Shown: positions 1 through 8,368 of the stretch, piece after piece
How the letters are laid out: each line of letters opens with the position of its first letter
Position numbering within the stretch: the stretch's first letter is position 1
DNA from: Pseudomonadota bacterium
GTDB taxonomy: Bacteria; Pseudomonadota; Gammaproteobacteria; Steroidobacterales; Steroidobacteraceae
NCBI GenBank assembly: GCA_016703895.1
Contig: JADJBE010000001.1
Span: forward strand, 187,501-251,500
Direction of reading: 5' to 3'
Length of the DNA: 64,000 bases
Notes under the pieces: model-generated
Seen by the model: the letters and a program-made list of their open reading frames with translations, nothing else
What the model was told of the DNA's origin: nothing
Database searches by the model: none
Translations under genes and position numbers: made by a program

Positions 1-1021
1 GGCTGACCTCGCAAATCTGCGCTCGCTGCCGAACCTGAGCGCCAAGCTCGATCGCCTGTACCCGGGTGACCTGCTTAAGTTCGTGCATGACGGCGGCACA
101 TTGTTAGGCCTCGAGCGTCGCCTGTCAGACAGCGAGACACTCAAGGTCACGCGCGCAGAGTCTGGATTTGCAGCCGATGTACTGGAGAACCCGCTCGATA
201 TCCGCGTGCTCACGGCGCAGAGCACGATCCGCTCGTCGCTCTTTCAAGCGACCAGCGATGCTAATTTGTCCGATGCAATTGCGGTGCGAATCGCCGACAT
301 TTTTGCCTACGACATCGACTTCGTACTCGACATCCAGCAAGGCGACAATTTCATCGTCACCTACGAACAGGTGTGGCGCGACGGCCAGTTCTTGCGTGAT
401 GGCGATATCCTGGCGGTCAAATTCATCAACAACGGCCGCGAGTACCGTGCTTTGCGCTATACGGATGGTGACGGTCGAGCTGACTACTACGCCGCCGACG
501 GCGCCAGTCTTCGCAAGGCCTTTTTGCGCGCGCCGGTCGAGTTCTCGCGGGTCAGTTCGCGCTTCAATCTGTCGCGGCGGCATCCCGTCTTGAATCGTAT
601 CCGGGCCCACAAGGGCGTCGACTATGCGGCGCCAACCGGCACGCCAGTCCGTGCTGCCGGCAGCGGTCGCGTGCGGTTCGTCGGCAACAAGGGCGGCTAT
701 GGCAAGGTGATCGAACTGGACCATTCTCGCGGCATCGTGACCGTGTACGGCCATTTGTCCCGCTTCGCCAAAGGCTTGCGGCCCGGTGCCAAAGTGAACC
801 TCGGCAGTGTCATCGGCTACGTCGGCAAGACCGGCTTGGCCACCGGCCCGCACCTGCACTACGAATATCGGGTCAACGGAACACACAAAGACCCGCAGAA
901 GGTGCCGCTACCGAAAGCAGAGCCAATTCCAGCCAGGCAGCTCGCGCTGTTCCAGGACCAGACGGCGGGACTCAGTCGCTCACTCGACTTTCCGATCGGT
1001 CCGTTGCTGGTTGCGCGATAA
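1..1021 (+). CDS. M23 family murein endopeptidase, 5' end outside window
   Basis: Zinc metallopeptidase of the LytM/M23 family, expected to cut peptide cross-links of peptidoglycan in the periplasm. The reading frame is already open at base 2, so the N-terminus lies upstream and 339 residues are visible. An internal GTG at 83 could be mistaken for the start, but the in-frame upstream residues (LPNLSAKLDRLYPGD) look like the pre-catalytic domain of MepM/YebA-type proteins. The metal-binding motifs are both present: HKGVD (His codon at 608, Asp at 620) and the HLH of GPHLHYE near 851-859. The C-terminus ends shortly after the catalytic domain. The gene is followed by a Pho-box-like site and a terminator-like hairpin. 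Family assignment is secure; which paralogue it is (MepM or another) is not. Confidence 0.9.
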   Translation, partial: ADLANLRSLPNLSAKLDRLYPGDLLKFVHDGGTLLGLERRLSDSETLKVTRAESGFAADVLENPLDIRVLTAQSTIRSSLFQATSDANLSDAIAVRIADIFAYDIDFVLDIQQGDNFIVTYEQVWRDGQFLRDGDILAVKFINNGREYRALRYTDGDGRADYYAADGASLRKAFLRAPVEFSRVSSRFNLSRRHPVLNRIRAHKGVDYAAPTGTPVRAAGSGRVRFVGNKGGYGKVIELDHSRGIVTVYGHLSRFAKGLRPGAKVNLGSVIGYVGKTGLATGPHLHYEYRVNGTHKDPQKVPLPKAEPIPARQLALFQDQTAGLSRSLDFPIGPLLVAR

Positions 1022-1039
1022 CGCTCACAGTCACGACGA

Positions 1040-1057
1040 CTGTCATCAGACTGTAAT
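1040..1057 (+). promoter_or_regulatory. Pho-box-like site upstream of ppk1
   Basis: The 18-mer CTGTCATCAGACTGTAAT resembles the enterobacterial Pho box (two CTGTCAT-like heptamers 11 bp apart), differing at about three positions. It lies about 60 bp upstream of ppk1, a gene that is under PhoB control in several bacteria. Regulation by phosphate is inferred. I do not see a well-placed -10 box between it and the hairpin that follows. Confidence 0.55.
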
Positions 1058-1068
1058 GGTTCGGCCGA

Positions 1069-1097
1069 CCCCTCCGCGGTTATAAGGAGGGGTTTTT
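1069..1097 (+). terminator. Intrinsic terminator-like hairpin between the M23 gene and ppk1
   Basis: A 7-bp perfect stem (CCCCTCC with GGAGGGG), a 10-nt loop and five T residues. It may end the peptidase transcript. Because it also lies between the Pho-box-like site and the ppk1 start, it would be in the ppk1 leader if transcription starts upstream of it, making attenuation a possibility. Confidence 0.6.
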
Positions 1098-1115
1098 CAG
1101 CAGGATGAAGGTCGA

Positions 1116-3203
1116 ATGGATCAGCCCGATCTCAGTGCTCCAGAGCACTACATCAATCGCGAGATGTCGTTGCTCGCATTCAACCGCCGTGTGCTGGAAC
1201 AGGCGCTGGACCCAACAAATCCACTGCTCGAGCGGCTGCGGTTTCTCTGCATCTCCTCGAACAACCTCGACGAGTTTTTCGAAATTCGAGTCGCCGGTCT
1301 GAAGCAACGCCTGGAGCTCGGCTCTGACCAGGCCGGGCCCGACGGATTCACCGTCGCCACGCAACTGCAGTCGATTCACGCTGCAACCATGGACGTCGTA
1401 CGAGAGCAGGCGCGGTGCCTGAATGAGGTCCTGCTGCCCGCGATGCGCACCGCGGGCATTGAGCTCATACCCCGCACGCAGTGGGACGATGAGACCAAAA
1501 CCTGGCTCGAGCGTTACTTCGAGCTCGAAGTCGAGCCTGTGCTGTCACCGCTAGGGCTCGATCCGGCGCGACCGTTTCCGCGGATCCAGAACAAGAGCCT
1601 CAACTTCATTGTCAGGCTGTCGGGCAAGGATGCATTTGGCCGCAATAGCAACCTCGCTATTGTCCAGGCACCACGCTCGCTACCGCGTGTCGTGCCCCTG
1701 CCTAACAACAACGGCAACGTCAAGCGCATCGTCTTGCTGTCGGCCATCGTGCAGCATTTCGTCTCCAGTCTGTTCTCTGGCATGGAAGTGCTCGGCTGCT
1801 ACCAGTTTCGCGTCACCCGCAACAGCGACTTGTATGTGGACGACGAAGAAGTCGATGATCTGCGTCGGGCGCTCGAGGGCGAATTGGCGCAACGGCGCTA
1901 TGGCGCCGCCGTGCGCCTGGAAGTGGCGAAAGATTGCCCGCCTGAGTACGACGAGTTTCTGATCAAGCAGTTTGCGCTGAGCGAGCTGGACTTCTACGAG
2001 GTCACAGGACCTGTCAATCTCAACCGTCTCAGCGCCATCTACGATCTCGCGCAGCGACCCGACCTCAAGTACCCCATCTTTACCCCTGGCGTACCGAAGC
2101 GACTGGTCGGGCAAGGCGACTTCTTCGCGGCGATCCGCGCCAAAGATGTGCTGCTGCACCACCCGTTCCAGAGTTTTGCTCCAGTGCTGGATTTCTTGCG
2201 CGCTGCCGCCCAGGACCCGCAAGTCCTCGCGATCAAGCAGACGCTGTATCGCACCGGCAACGATTCCCCGATCGTAGACTCGTTGGTCTCGGCGGCGCAG
2301 TCCGGCAAGGACGTAACCGTCATTATCGAACTGCGGGCGCGGTTTGATGAGGAAGCCAATATCGAGCTATCCAACCGGCTGCAGGAAGCAGGCGCTCACG
2401 TCATGTACGGCGTAGTCGGCTACAAAACCCATGCCAAGATGCTGTTAGTGGTACGCCGCGAGGGCGACGGCATCCGCCGCTATTGCCACCTCGGCACAGG
2501 CAATTACCATCCGAAGACCGCTCGCGCCTACACCGACTACAGTCTGTTTACCTGTGATCCAGAAATCGGTCAGGACGTGCACGAACTATTCTTGCAGCTC
2601 ACTAGCCTGACCCAGACGCCGCGTCTGTCGCGCCTAATCCAGTCGCCGTTCGGATTACATGCGGCGATGCTCGCCAAGATAGAACGCGAGGCAGCCCACG
2701 CCCGCGCCGGCAACCCGGCGAGGATCATTGCCAAGATGAACTCGTTAGTCGAGGCCGAGGCTATCGAAGCGCTGTACCGCGCCTCCTGCGCCGGCGTGAA
2801 AATCGACTTGATCGTACGTGGCGTGTGCGCTGTTCGGCCTGGAATTCCCGGTGTTTCCGACAATATCCGCGTGCGCTCGATCGTCGGGCGGTTCCTCGAG
2901 CATTCGCGCGTGTTCTACTTCGACAACAACGGCGACGCAGAACTTTTTTTATCCAGCGCAGACTGGATGGAGCGGAACTTCTTCCGCCGGGTTGAGATCG
3001 CGTTCCCGATCAAACGCCGCTCGCATCGGATGCGCATCCTCAGGGATCTCGACACCTACCTGTGGGACAACACGCAGGCATGGGAACTACAGCGTGATGG
3101 CAGCTATGTCCGCTTGCAACCCGGCAGCGAGCCGGCGGTGACCGCGCAGCTTGAGTTGCTGGCGTCCCACGCGCTCGGCAGCCCTGGCTTTGCCGCCAGC
3201 TAG
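1116..3203 (+). CDS. ppk1: Polyphosphate kinase 1
   Basis: Makes inorganic polyphosphate from ATP through a phosphohistidine intermediate, usually at the inner membrane. The 695-residue length is normal for Ppk1. The N-terminal signature NREMSLLAFNRRVLEQA is at residues 14-30. The first catalytic histidine is in THAKM (His439) and the second in EHSRVFYFDN (His596). The phospholipase-D-like C-terminal domains are complete. The ATG at 1116 follows a purine-rich AGGATGAAGG segment. A Pho-box-like site and a hairpin precede it. It is convergent with the next gene, 22 bp away, and ppx lies 1.4 kb downstream on the other strand, so synthesis and breakdown of polyphosphate are encoded together but not in one operon. 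Confidence 0.97.
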   Translation: MDQPDLSAPEHYINREMSLLAFNRRVLEQALDPTNPLLERLRFLCISSNNLDEFFEIRVAGLKQRLELGSDQAGPDGFTVATQLQSIHAATMDVVREQARCLNEVLLPAMRTAGIELIPRTQWDDETKTWLERYFELEVEPVLSPLGLDPARPFPRIQNKSLNFIVRLSGKDAFGRNSNLAIVQAPRSLPRVVPLPNNNGNVKRIVLLSAIVQHFVSSLFSGMEVLGCYQFRVTRNSDLYVDDEEVDDLRRALEGELAQRRYGAAVRLEVAKDCPPEYDEFLIKQFALSELDFYEVTGPVNLNRLSAIYDLAQRPDLKYPIFTPGVPKRLVGQGDFFAAIRAKDVLLHHPFQSFAPVLDFLRAAAQDPQVLAIKQTLYRTGNDSPIVDSLVSAAQSGKDVTVIIELRARFDEEANIELSNRLQEAGAHVMYGVVGYKTHAKMLLVVRREGDGIRRYCHLGTGNYHPKTARAYTDYSLFTCDPEIGQDVHELFLQLTSLTQTPRLSRLIQSPFGLHAAMLAKIEREAAHARAGNPARIIAKMNSLVEAEAIEALYRASCAGVKIDLIVRGVCAVRPGIPGVSDNIRVRSIVGRFLEHSRVFYFDNNGDAELFLSSADWMERNFFRRVEIAFPIKRRSHRMRILRDLDTYLWDNTQAWELQRDGSYVRLQPGSEPAVTAQLELLASHALGSPGFAAS

Positions 3204-3225
3204 TTTCTCCCCCAACCGGATCAAT

Positions 3226-4554
3226 TCAATATGTCGCTGCGAGCCGCGACAACCGGTCCGTGTTCCATCGGTTGCCAGGGCGAGTGGCACGGCGATCATC
3301 GAGCAGCTGACGAGCCAGCCCATGTTGCCCGGCGCGTAATGCGCACTCGACCAGGATCTCGTCGAACAAATCCCGCTGCGCATGACTACCGCCGAGCAAG
3401 TGGATTTGCTCGCGTACCGGCCCGATCGCTTCAGTGGCGCGCGCATAGTGGCCCCGCCGAAATGACAGCAGTCCTTCGCATAGCGCGCCATTCACGGCGG
3501 CTGTTACCGCGGAAATGGTTTGCGCCGGCGTGGCGGCGGCCGCGGCGCGTATTGCACTGAGCAGCGCGTCCGCCTGATCGTCTCGACCCGCCGCTGCGAG
3601 CGCCAACACATAGTGCGCGTCAACGAATGCAAAATAGCGTGCGGCGCTGAGCGGCAGCACTTTATCGGCGATCGCCTGCCACCGCGCGCCCACCTCGACG
3701 CCGGCGAATTCCAGCCGCTGCAGCATGGAGATGTCGTTCGTCAGATCGAGATAGTCGTCCGACTTGGCGTCCCATAGGTGCTCGTCGTACATCGCCAGCA
3801 CCGCCTCGTGCTCGCCTGCATTGAGGTGCTGCAGCGCCCGATGCCACCACAGATGATAACGGAAATTATTGAGATCGTTCCAGTGCGGTTCGAGCTGTGC
3901 CAGCCAGTCGATACCCTCCCGGTGACGATCCTGCATCTCACAGACGTGCGCGACTGCATGGACGCCCCAGGCGTCGGCTGGATTGATCTCGATCGCTGCA
4001 CGGCCATTGCGCTCGGCCTGCGCATACTCAGCATTTTCCTCAAGACCAAATGCATACAGACTCAGGACGAAGCCATAGCCAGGGTCCTGCCGCTGCCAAT
4101 GCGGCAATACTCGCGCGACACCATCACGCAGCTCACGTGAGTTGCCACAATAAAAATGGAAGAAGTTCGCCAGCTTCAGGGCTAACAGGTCGCGTGGGTG
4201 CTGCGCGAGTATCGACTCATAAATGCGCGCTGCGTCGACTAGCAGGCCGCGCGTCCATGCGTCGAGTCCGGCCATATGCTGCCGCTCTCGCGCCGTCGCG
4301 CCGCGCTGTACCGCGGCCTGTTCTGCAGCCAGCAAGGCGTCGCGCGCACGCGGCAAGATCGCCGGAATTGCCATGAACTGGAAAAACAGGCCCTTCAGCA
4401 CATGCGCCATGAGCATGTCTGGATCGGCTGCAAAGGTCGCCTTCAGGCAGGCACCAATGTCGCGGCGAAAGCCGGCATACGCCAGAACGGTTTGTTCGAA
4501 GTTCGTCACAGCCAGCTCGCTGGCGCCTGAGTACTCAAAAGGAGGCTGCGTCAT
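3226..4554 (-). CDS. TTC38-like tetratricopeptide repeat protein
   Basis: A 442-residue soluble protein built almost wholly of helical TPR-like repeats, resembling the tetratricopeptide repeat protein 38 family found in bacteria and animals. Family features seen are the segments DAWGVHAVAHVCEMQ and NNFRYHLWWHRALQHL, which carry several histidines and tryptophans. There is no signal peptide or membrane segment, so it should be cytoplasmic. The molecular function of the family is not established; a protein-protein interaction role is only inferred. It lies between ppk1 (convergent) and ppx (same strand, 34 bp upstream), so it may share a transcript with ppx. Confidence 0.75.
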   Translation of the reverse strand: MTQPPFEYSGASELAVTNFEQTVLAYAGFRRDIGACLKATFAADPDMLMAHVLKGLFFQFMAIPAILPRARDALLAAEQAAVQRGATARERQHMAGLDAWTRGLLVDAARIYESILAQHPRDLLALKLANFFHFYCGNSRELRDGVARVLPHWQRQDPGYGFVLSLYAFGLEENAEYAQAERNGRAAIEINPADAWGVHAVAHVCEMQDRHREGIDWLAQLEPHWNDLNNFRYHLWWHRALQHLNAGEHEAVLAMYDEHLWDAKSDDYLDLTNDISMLQRLEFAGVEVGARWQAIADKVLPLSAARYFAFVDAHYVLALAAAGRDDQADALLSAIRAAAAATPAQTISAVTAAVNGALCEGLLSFRRGHYARATEAIGPVREQIHLLGGSHAQRDLFDEILVECALRAGQHGLARQLLDDRRATRPGNRWNTDRLSRLAATY

Positions 4555-4588
4555 GGTGTCACCGGTATTGCAGGAAAACTTCTAGCGC

Positions 4589-6130
4589 TCAGCCTACTGT
4601 TTTTTGCGACTCGACCAGCAGCCGGAACCCCAAGCCTTTCAGTAGCAACGCCTCGTTTTGCAAATCGGCAGCGGTCAACGGATTGTCATCCAGCCACCCT
4701 GCCGGGAAAGCCACGACGACGGCGCGCTTGCGGGGAGTCACGCTGACAGCAGGCAACAGGGTTGAACTACGGCCGCGGTGCAACAGCACGGCGAGTCGCA
4801 GCACTACAACCAGAAATGGCACGCGCGTATTCCACGGCACGCGCAACTCCGCGAACTGGTCGGTATTGGTTTTGCGCCGATGCAGCGCGACGATCCGCGC
4901 GAGCAGCCGCTGCTCTTCGCGAGTGAAGCCAGCCATATCAGCATGCTCGAGTAGATACGCTCCGTGCCGGTGGTAGCCGCTATGCGCGACATCGAGTCCG
5001 ATCTCATGCAAGCGCGCCGCCCAGCGCAGAATTTGCTCGCTGTCCGGATCGCTGATATCCCAGCTCTCCTCGACCTGCGAGAGAAAGCCGAGCGCGGTGT
5101 TCTCGACTCGGTCCGCCTGCTCCAGATCGACATGGTAGCGCCGCTGCGTGCCACGCACACTGCGATCACGCGCATCTTCATCTGTATATCTGCCTAACAA
5201 GTCATACAGCAGGCCCTCGCGCATCGCACCTTCTGCAACCCGCATCTCCTCGATGCCCAGCTGGTCAAAGATCTCGGCGAGGATCGCGACACCACCCGCG
5301 AATGACTTGCGTCGCTCAACATCCACGGTCTTTAAAGGCAGCTCGCGTATATGCTGTAGCGCCGCTAACTCGGCCAATATCAGCTCAAGCCCATCGACCG
5401 TGATGGCGGTCGAAGCAGGTAGCAGTTCCCGCACCGCATCGCCGATGGCTCGTACCGTTCCGGCGCTGCCGACGGCTTCGTCCCAGCCGCGGCGCCGGAA
5501 CGCGGCTTGATAGGGCTCGATCGCCAAGCGCGCCGCCAGTCGGGCACGTGCGATACGCTTTTGCGACAGACGCCCATCGGCAAAGAACTGTTCGCTCAAA
5601 CGCACGCAACCAATGGTCAAGCTCTCGAGTGCCAGCGGGTTGAGACCTTCGCCGATGATGATCTCGGTGCTGCCACCGCCGATGTCGCAAACCAACCGTC
5701 GTTCCGGCGCAGGCGCCATGGTATGCGACACGCCGGCATAGATCAGCCGCGCTTCCTCGATGCCGGAGATGATCTCGATCGGGTGCCCGAGCGCCGCGCG
5801 TGCGCGGTTGAGAAAGGGGTCAGCACGGCGCGCAATCCTGAGTGCGCTAGTTCCTACCACTCGTACGCTGCTGGCACGCATGTCGCGCAGTCGCTGCCCG
5901 AATCGCTCCAGACACCGCAGGGCACGGTCCGCGACCTCCTTCTTGAGTCTGCCGTCCGGTTCGAGACCGGCGGCGAGCCGCACCATCTCGCGCAGCTTGT
6001 CGAGCACAACGAGCTGGCCATGGCTGTGGCGCGCCACGACCATGTGAAAACTGTTGGAGCCGAGGTCGACTGCGGCGAGGACTTCTGGAACCGACTTTGC
6101 CGCCCGGCGTGCCACCGGCGTGGACTTCAA
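4589..6130 (-). CDS. ppx: Exopolyphosphatase (Ppx/GppA family)
   Basis: Releases phosphate from polyphosphate ends, or hydrolyses pppGpp; the two activities share one fold and cannot be separated here. Length is 513 residues. The N-terminal ASKHA ATPase-type domain has the phosphate-loop motif DLGSNSFHMVVA (about residues 22-33) and a second loop CDIGGGSTEI. The C-terminal half has the HD-like helical domain with RLHEIGLDVAHSGYHRHGAYL, which favours a full-length Ppx. The start given is TTG, one base after the erpA stop codon; a GTG five codons later is possible. The coupling suggests co-transcription with erpA. With ppk1 nearby, a role in polyphosphate turnover is likely. Confidence 0.92.
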   Translation of the reverse strand: MKSTPVARRAAKSVPEVLAAVDLGSNSFHMVVARHSHGQLVVLDKLREMVRLAAGLEPDGRLKKEVADRALRCLERFGQRLRDMRASSVRVVGTSALRIARRADPFLNRARAALGHPIEIISGIEEARLIYAGVSHTMAPAPERRLVCDIGGGSTEIIIGEGLNPLALESLTIGCVRLSEQFFADGRLSQKRIARARLAARLAIEPYQAAFRRRGWDEAVGSAGTVRAIGDAVRELLPASTAITVDGLELILAELAALQHIRELPLKTVDVERRKSFAGGVAILAEIFDQLGIEEMRVAEGAMREGLLYDLLGRYTDEDARDRSVRGTQRRYHVDLEQADRVENTALGFLSQVEESWDISDPDSEQILRWAARLHEIGLDVAHSGYHRHGAYLLEHADMAGFTREEQRLLARIVALHRRKTNTDQFAELRVPWNTRVPFLVVVLRLAVLLHRGRSSTLLPAVSVTPRKRAVVVAFPAGWLDDNPLTAADLQNEALLLKGLGFRLLVESQKTVG

Positions 6131-6131
6131 A

Positions 6132-6473
6132 TCAGGCAGCAGCGAACGATGAGCCGCAGCCGCAGCTGGTGGTGGCGTTGGGGTTGCGAATGACGAACTG
6201 CGAACCCTCGAGATTCTCTTTGTAATCGATCTCGGCGCCGTTCAAGTACTGATAGCTCATCGGGTCGACCAGCAAGGTGACACCCAGGTTCTCAACCCGC
6301 GTGTCGCCGTCCTGCTCTTCTTCGTCGAACTCGAAGCCATACTGCAGACCGGAGCAGCCACCACCCTGCACGAACACCCGCAGCTTGAGCTTGGGATTGC
6401 CTTCGGCGCGGATCAAGTCGCCCACCTTGCGGGCAGCTGAGTCACTGAAAACGAGTGCGTCGGTGGTGGTCAT
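6132..6473 (-). CDS. erpA: A-type iron-sulfur cluster insertion protein ErpA
   Basis: Carrier that delivers Fe-S clusters to target apoproteins, including enzymes of isoprenoid synthesis. The 113-residue protein has the three conserved cysteines: one in GGGCSGLQYGF (about residue 40) and the pair in SCGCG near the C-terminus. LDVDPMSYQYL-like and IDYKENLEGSQFVIRNPNA segments are typical of ErpA and not of IscA or SufA. The ATG at 6473 has only a weak ribosome site. The gene is 97 bp from the bactofilin gene and abuts ppx. Confidence 0.95.
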   Translation of the reverse strand: MTTTDALVFSDSAARKVGDLIRAEGNPKLKLRVFVQGGGCSGLQYGFEFDEEEQDGDTRVENLGVTLLVDPMSYQYLNGAEIDYKENLEGSQFVIRNPNATTSCGCGSSFAAA

Positions 6474-6570
6474 GAAAACGAAGCCCGGCGGTGAAGTCGC
6501 ATGAGAATTTAGAGTGATAGTCTAGGTAATCGTTCCGGGCTGGTCAAAGTGGCCGTCGCAAACCGGCCAT

Positions 6571-7020
6571 TCAGGCGACTTTAGTGGCGCCACTGAGGAT
6601 TTCATCCGCGGTAGGCGGTATCTTGTCCAGCGAGGGCTCCGGCGCGGCGGGAACCACCTTGCCAGCCGCCAAAGGCATCAACTTCCCGGTGATCACGGCA
6701 CCAGGCGCCATTTCAATGATGCCGTAACTGACATTGCCATTGACGCGCGCCTGGCTGCCCAGCACGATCCGCTCGCGCGCGAAGATGTCGCCATTGACGC
6801 TGCCGTTGAGAACGACGCTGGCCGCCTCGACCGTGCCATCGACGCCGCCATGCTCGCTGATCGACAGAGCCGATTTGCCGTCACCCGAGCCGCGAATATT
6901 GCCCGCCACGCGCCCATCGAGATGCAAGCCACCTGAGAACTCGATATCCCCAACCAGCTTCGCGGACTTCCCGACCAGCGTGTCGATACGCGGATTCATG
7001 TGTTTCTTGCGACCAAACAT
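6571..7020 (-). CDS. Bactofilin family cytoskeletal protein
   Basis: Bactofilins polymerise into filaments that scaffold cell-shape or polar complexes, often with peptidoglycan enzymes. The 149-residue protein has the central beta-helical bactofilin (DUF583) domain, about residues 15-115, with repeated hydrophobic-Gly strands such as GLHLDGRVAGNI, GTVEAASVVLNGSVNGDI and ERIVLGSQARVNGNV. The short basic N-terminus (MFGRKKHMNPR) and a Pro/Ala-rich tail flank it. A strong ribosome site (AGGGAGAG) precedes the ATG at 7020. It lies 13 bp downstream of a coiled-coil membrane-protein gene, which may be a partner. Confidence 0.9.
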   Translation of the reverse strand: MFGRKKHMNPRIDTLVGKSAKLVGDIEFSGGLHLDGRVAGNIRGSGDGKSALSISEHGGVDGTVEAASVVLNGSVNGDIFARERIVLGSQARVNGNVSYGIIEMAPGAVITGKLMPLAAGKVVPAAPEPSLDKIPPTADEILSGATKVA

Positions 7021-7033
7021 CTATGGACTCTCC

Positions 7034-7759
7034 CTAACTCGTTTCCACATTCCAGACGAGCGACTGCTGTAACGGGGCGATGCCGCGGCGGCTGGATCGG
7101 ACCTCGACCTGCAACTCCTCTGGATTGAATCCGGCAGGCAAGGTGATTTGCTCGTCGATGTTTTCCAGATAGCGAAACGTAAACGGCACTTCGCGACGCT
7201 TGCCGCCCGTGAGCGCCGCAAGATCCAGCCGTTCGTTCTTGCCGTCTCGCTGACCAGCGACCGCAAAAACCACGTTGCCACTGACCACGGCGTCCGGCCG
7301 TACGGGCTGTACCAACGTCAGGCGAAATCGAAAACCATTCGGAACATCAGTCGCTGCGATACTGAGATTCTGCACCTTCACTTCGCTGGCATTTGCGCCC
7401 TGCGTCACGATGCCACGATAAAAAGCCAGCTCCTGGCTAAGACTGGCCACCTGGGCCTGCAACTCACCAATCGTCCGTTGAACTTCTAGCCGCTCGCGCG
7501 ACTGGCCAATGTCGGCCGTTTCGAGGTGCGCGAGCTTGCCTTGCAGCTCCGCCAGCGCTGCATCACGCTCCGCCACTTGCTCGCCGAGGCGGCCGCGCTC
7601 ACGCAGCGCTGCCAGGCTGTCATAACCCGCGTTGTACCGTCCCACCTCGAAGGTGGCGTACAGCGCTGCGAGGATCGCGATCGCAATGGCCCCCACGGTG
7701 AACCAGCGACGCGCAGGCGCGTACGCCCTGACAACCAACTGTGGCGGTAGATCAGCCAT
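7034..7759 (-). CDS. Inner-membrane coiled-coil protein (DUF6776-like)
   Basis: A 241-residue bitopic protein. A transmembrane helix spans about residues 19-38 (WFTVGAIAIAILAALYATFEV), followed by a long heptad-rich coiled coil (about 55-115; ERDAALAELQGKLAHLE, RTIGELQAQVASLSQELAFYRG) and a C-terminal beta-rich domain containing FRFRLTLVQPVRPD and VPFTFRYLENIDEQITLP. It resembles a conserved gammaproteobacterial protein of unknown function that commonly neighbours bactofilin and erpA. The close downstream bactofilin suggests a shared role in envelope or cell-shape organisation, but this is inference from position. Confidence 0.7.
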   Translation of the reverse strand: MADLPPQLVVRAYAPARRWFTVGAIAIAILAALYATFEVGRYNAGYDSLAALRERGRLGEQVAERDAALAELQGKLAHLETADIGQSRERLEVQRTIGELQAQVASLSQELAFYRGIVTQGANASEVKVQNLSIAATDVPNGFRFRLTLVQPVRPDAVVSGNVVFAVAGQRDGKNERLDLAALTGGKRREVPFTFRYLENIDEQITLPAGFNPEELQVEVRSSRRGIAPLQQSLVWNVETS

Positions 7760-7780
7760 AGCCTGCCAGCCGCGCTGCCC

Positions 7781-8323
7781 TCAGGCCGGCATGACAGCCG
7801 CAGTCTGCGGCTCCCACCATTCAGGGTAAGGCGGCAGTCCCGCCGGATGGGCCAACGAGGACAGCTCGTGCAGTGCCTGCACGTACACCGGCCGTTTGAA
7901 GAAGATCACCTCACGCACCGGGTCCCACCAAGACGCCCAGCGAAATTGGTCAAACTCCGGTTCGTTGGTAGCGTCGAAACGGAATGACAGCTCCGTCTGC
8001 GTGCACTGCAACAAAAACCAGCGCTGTTTCTGACCGATGCAAAACGAGTCGACACCCCGCCGCCGATAGCGCTTGGGCAGGTCGTAGCGCAGCCATTCAC
8101 GAGTTGCACCCAGCAGCCTCACCGCGTTGCGATCCAAGCCGATCTCCTCCTTGAGCTCACGAAACAGCGCATCTTCAGGCGTCTCATGCCGGCCTACCCC
8201 GCCCTGGGGAAACTGCCAGCCGCGGCCACCCACTCGTCGGCCGAGAAACACCTGCCCATCGGGGCGCATCAACACGATACCCACGTTGGCTCGGTAGCCC
8301 TCAGCGTCAATCCAGTCAGCCAT
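7781..8323 (-). CDS. rppH: RNA pyrophosphohydrolase (Nudix)
   Basis: Removes pyrophosphate from 5'-triphosphorylated mRNA, which starts RNase E-dependent decay. The 180-residue protein contains the Nudix box GGVGRHETPEDALFRELKEEIGL (about residues 38-60) and the RppH-type start DAEGYRANVGIVL. WRWASWW-like and YFKRPVY segments match the family C-terminal region. The frame is open 12 codons further upstream to an ATG at 8359, but the ATG at 8323 fits the family N-terminus and is preceded by AAAAGGGACC. The gene ends 21 bp from the coiled-coil gene downstream. Confidence 0.94.
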   Translation of the reverse strand: MADWIDAEGYRANVGIVLMRPDGQVFLGRRVGGRGWQFPQGGVGRHETPEDALFRELKEEIGLDRNAVRLLGATREWLRYDLPKRYRRRGVDSFCIGQKQRWFLLQCTQTELSFRFDATNEPEFDQFRWASWWDPVREVIFFKRPVYVQALHELSSLAHPAGLPPYPEWWEPQTAAVMPA

Positions 8324-8368
8324 GCGGTCCCTTTTACCTGCCCAGCCACGCGGGGACAAGCAGACGCC

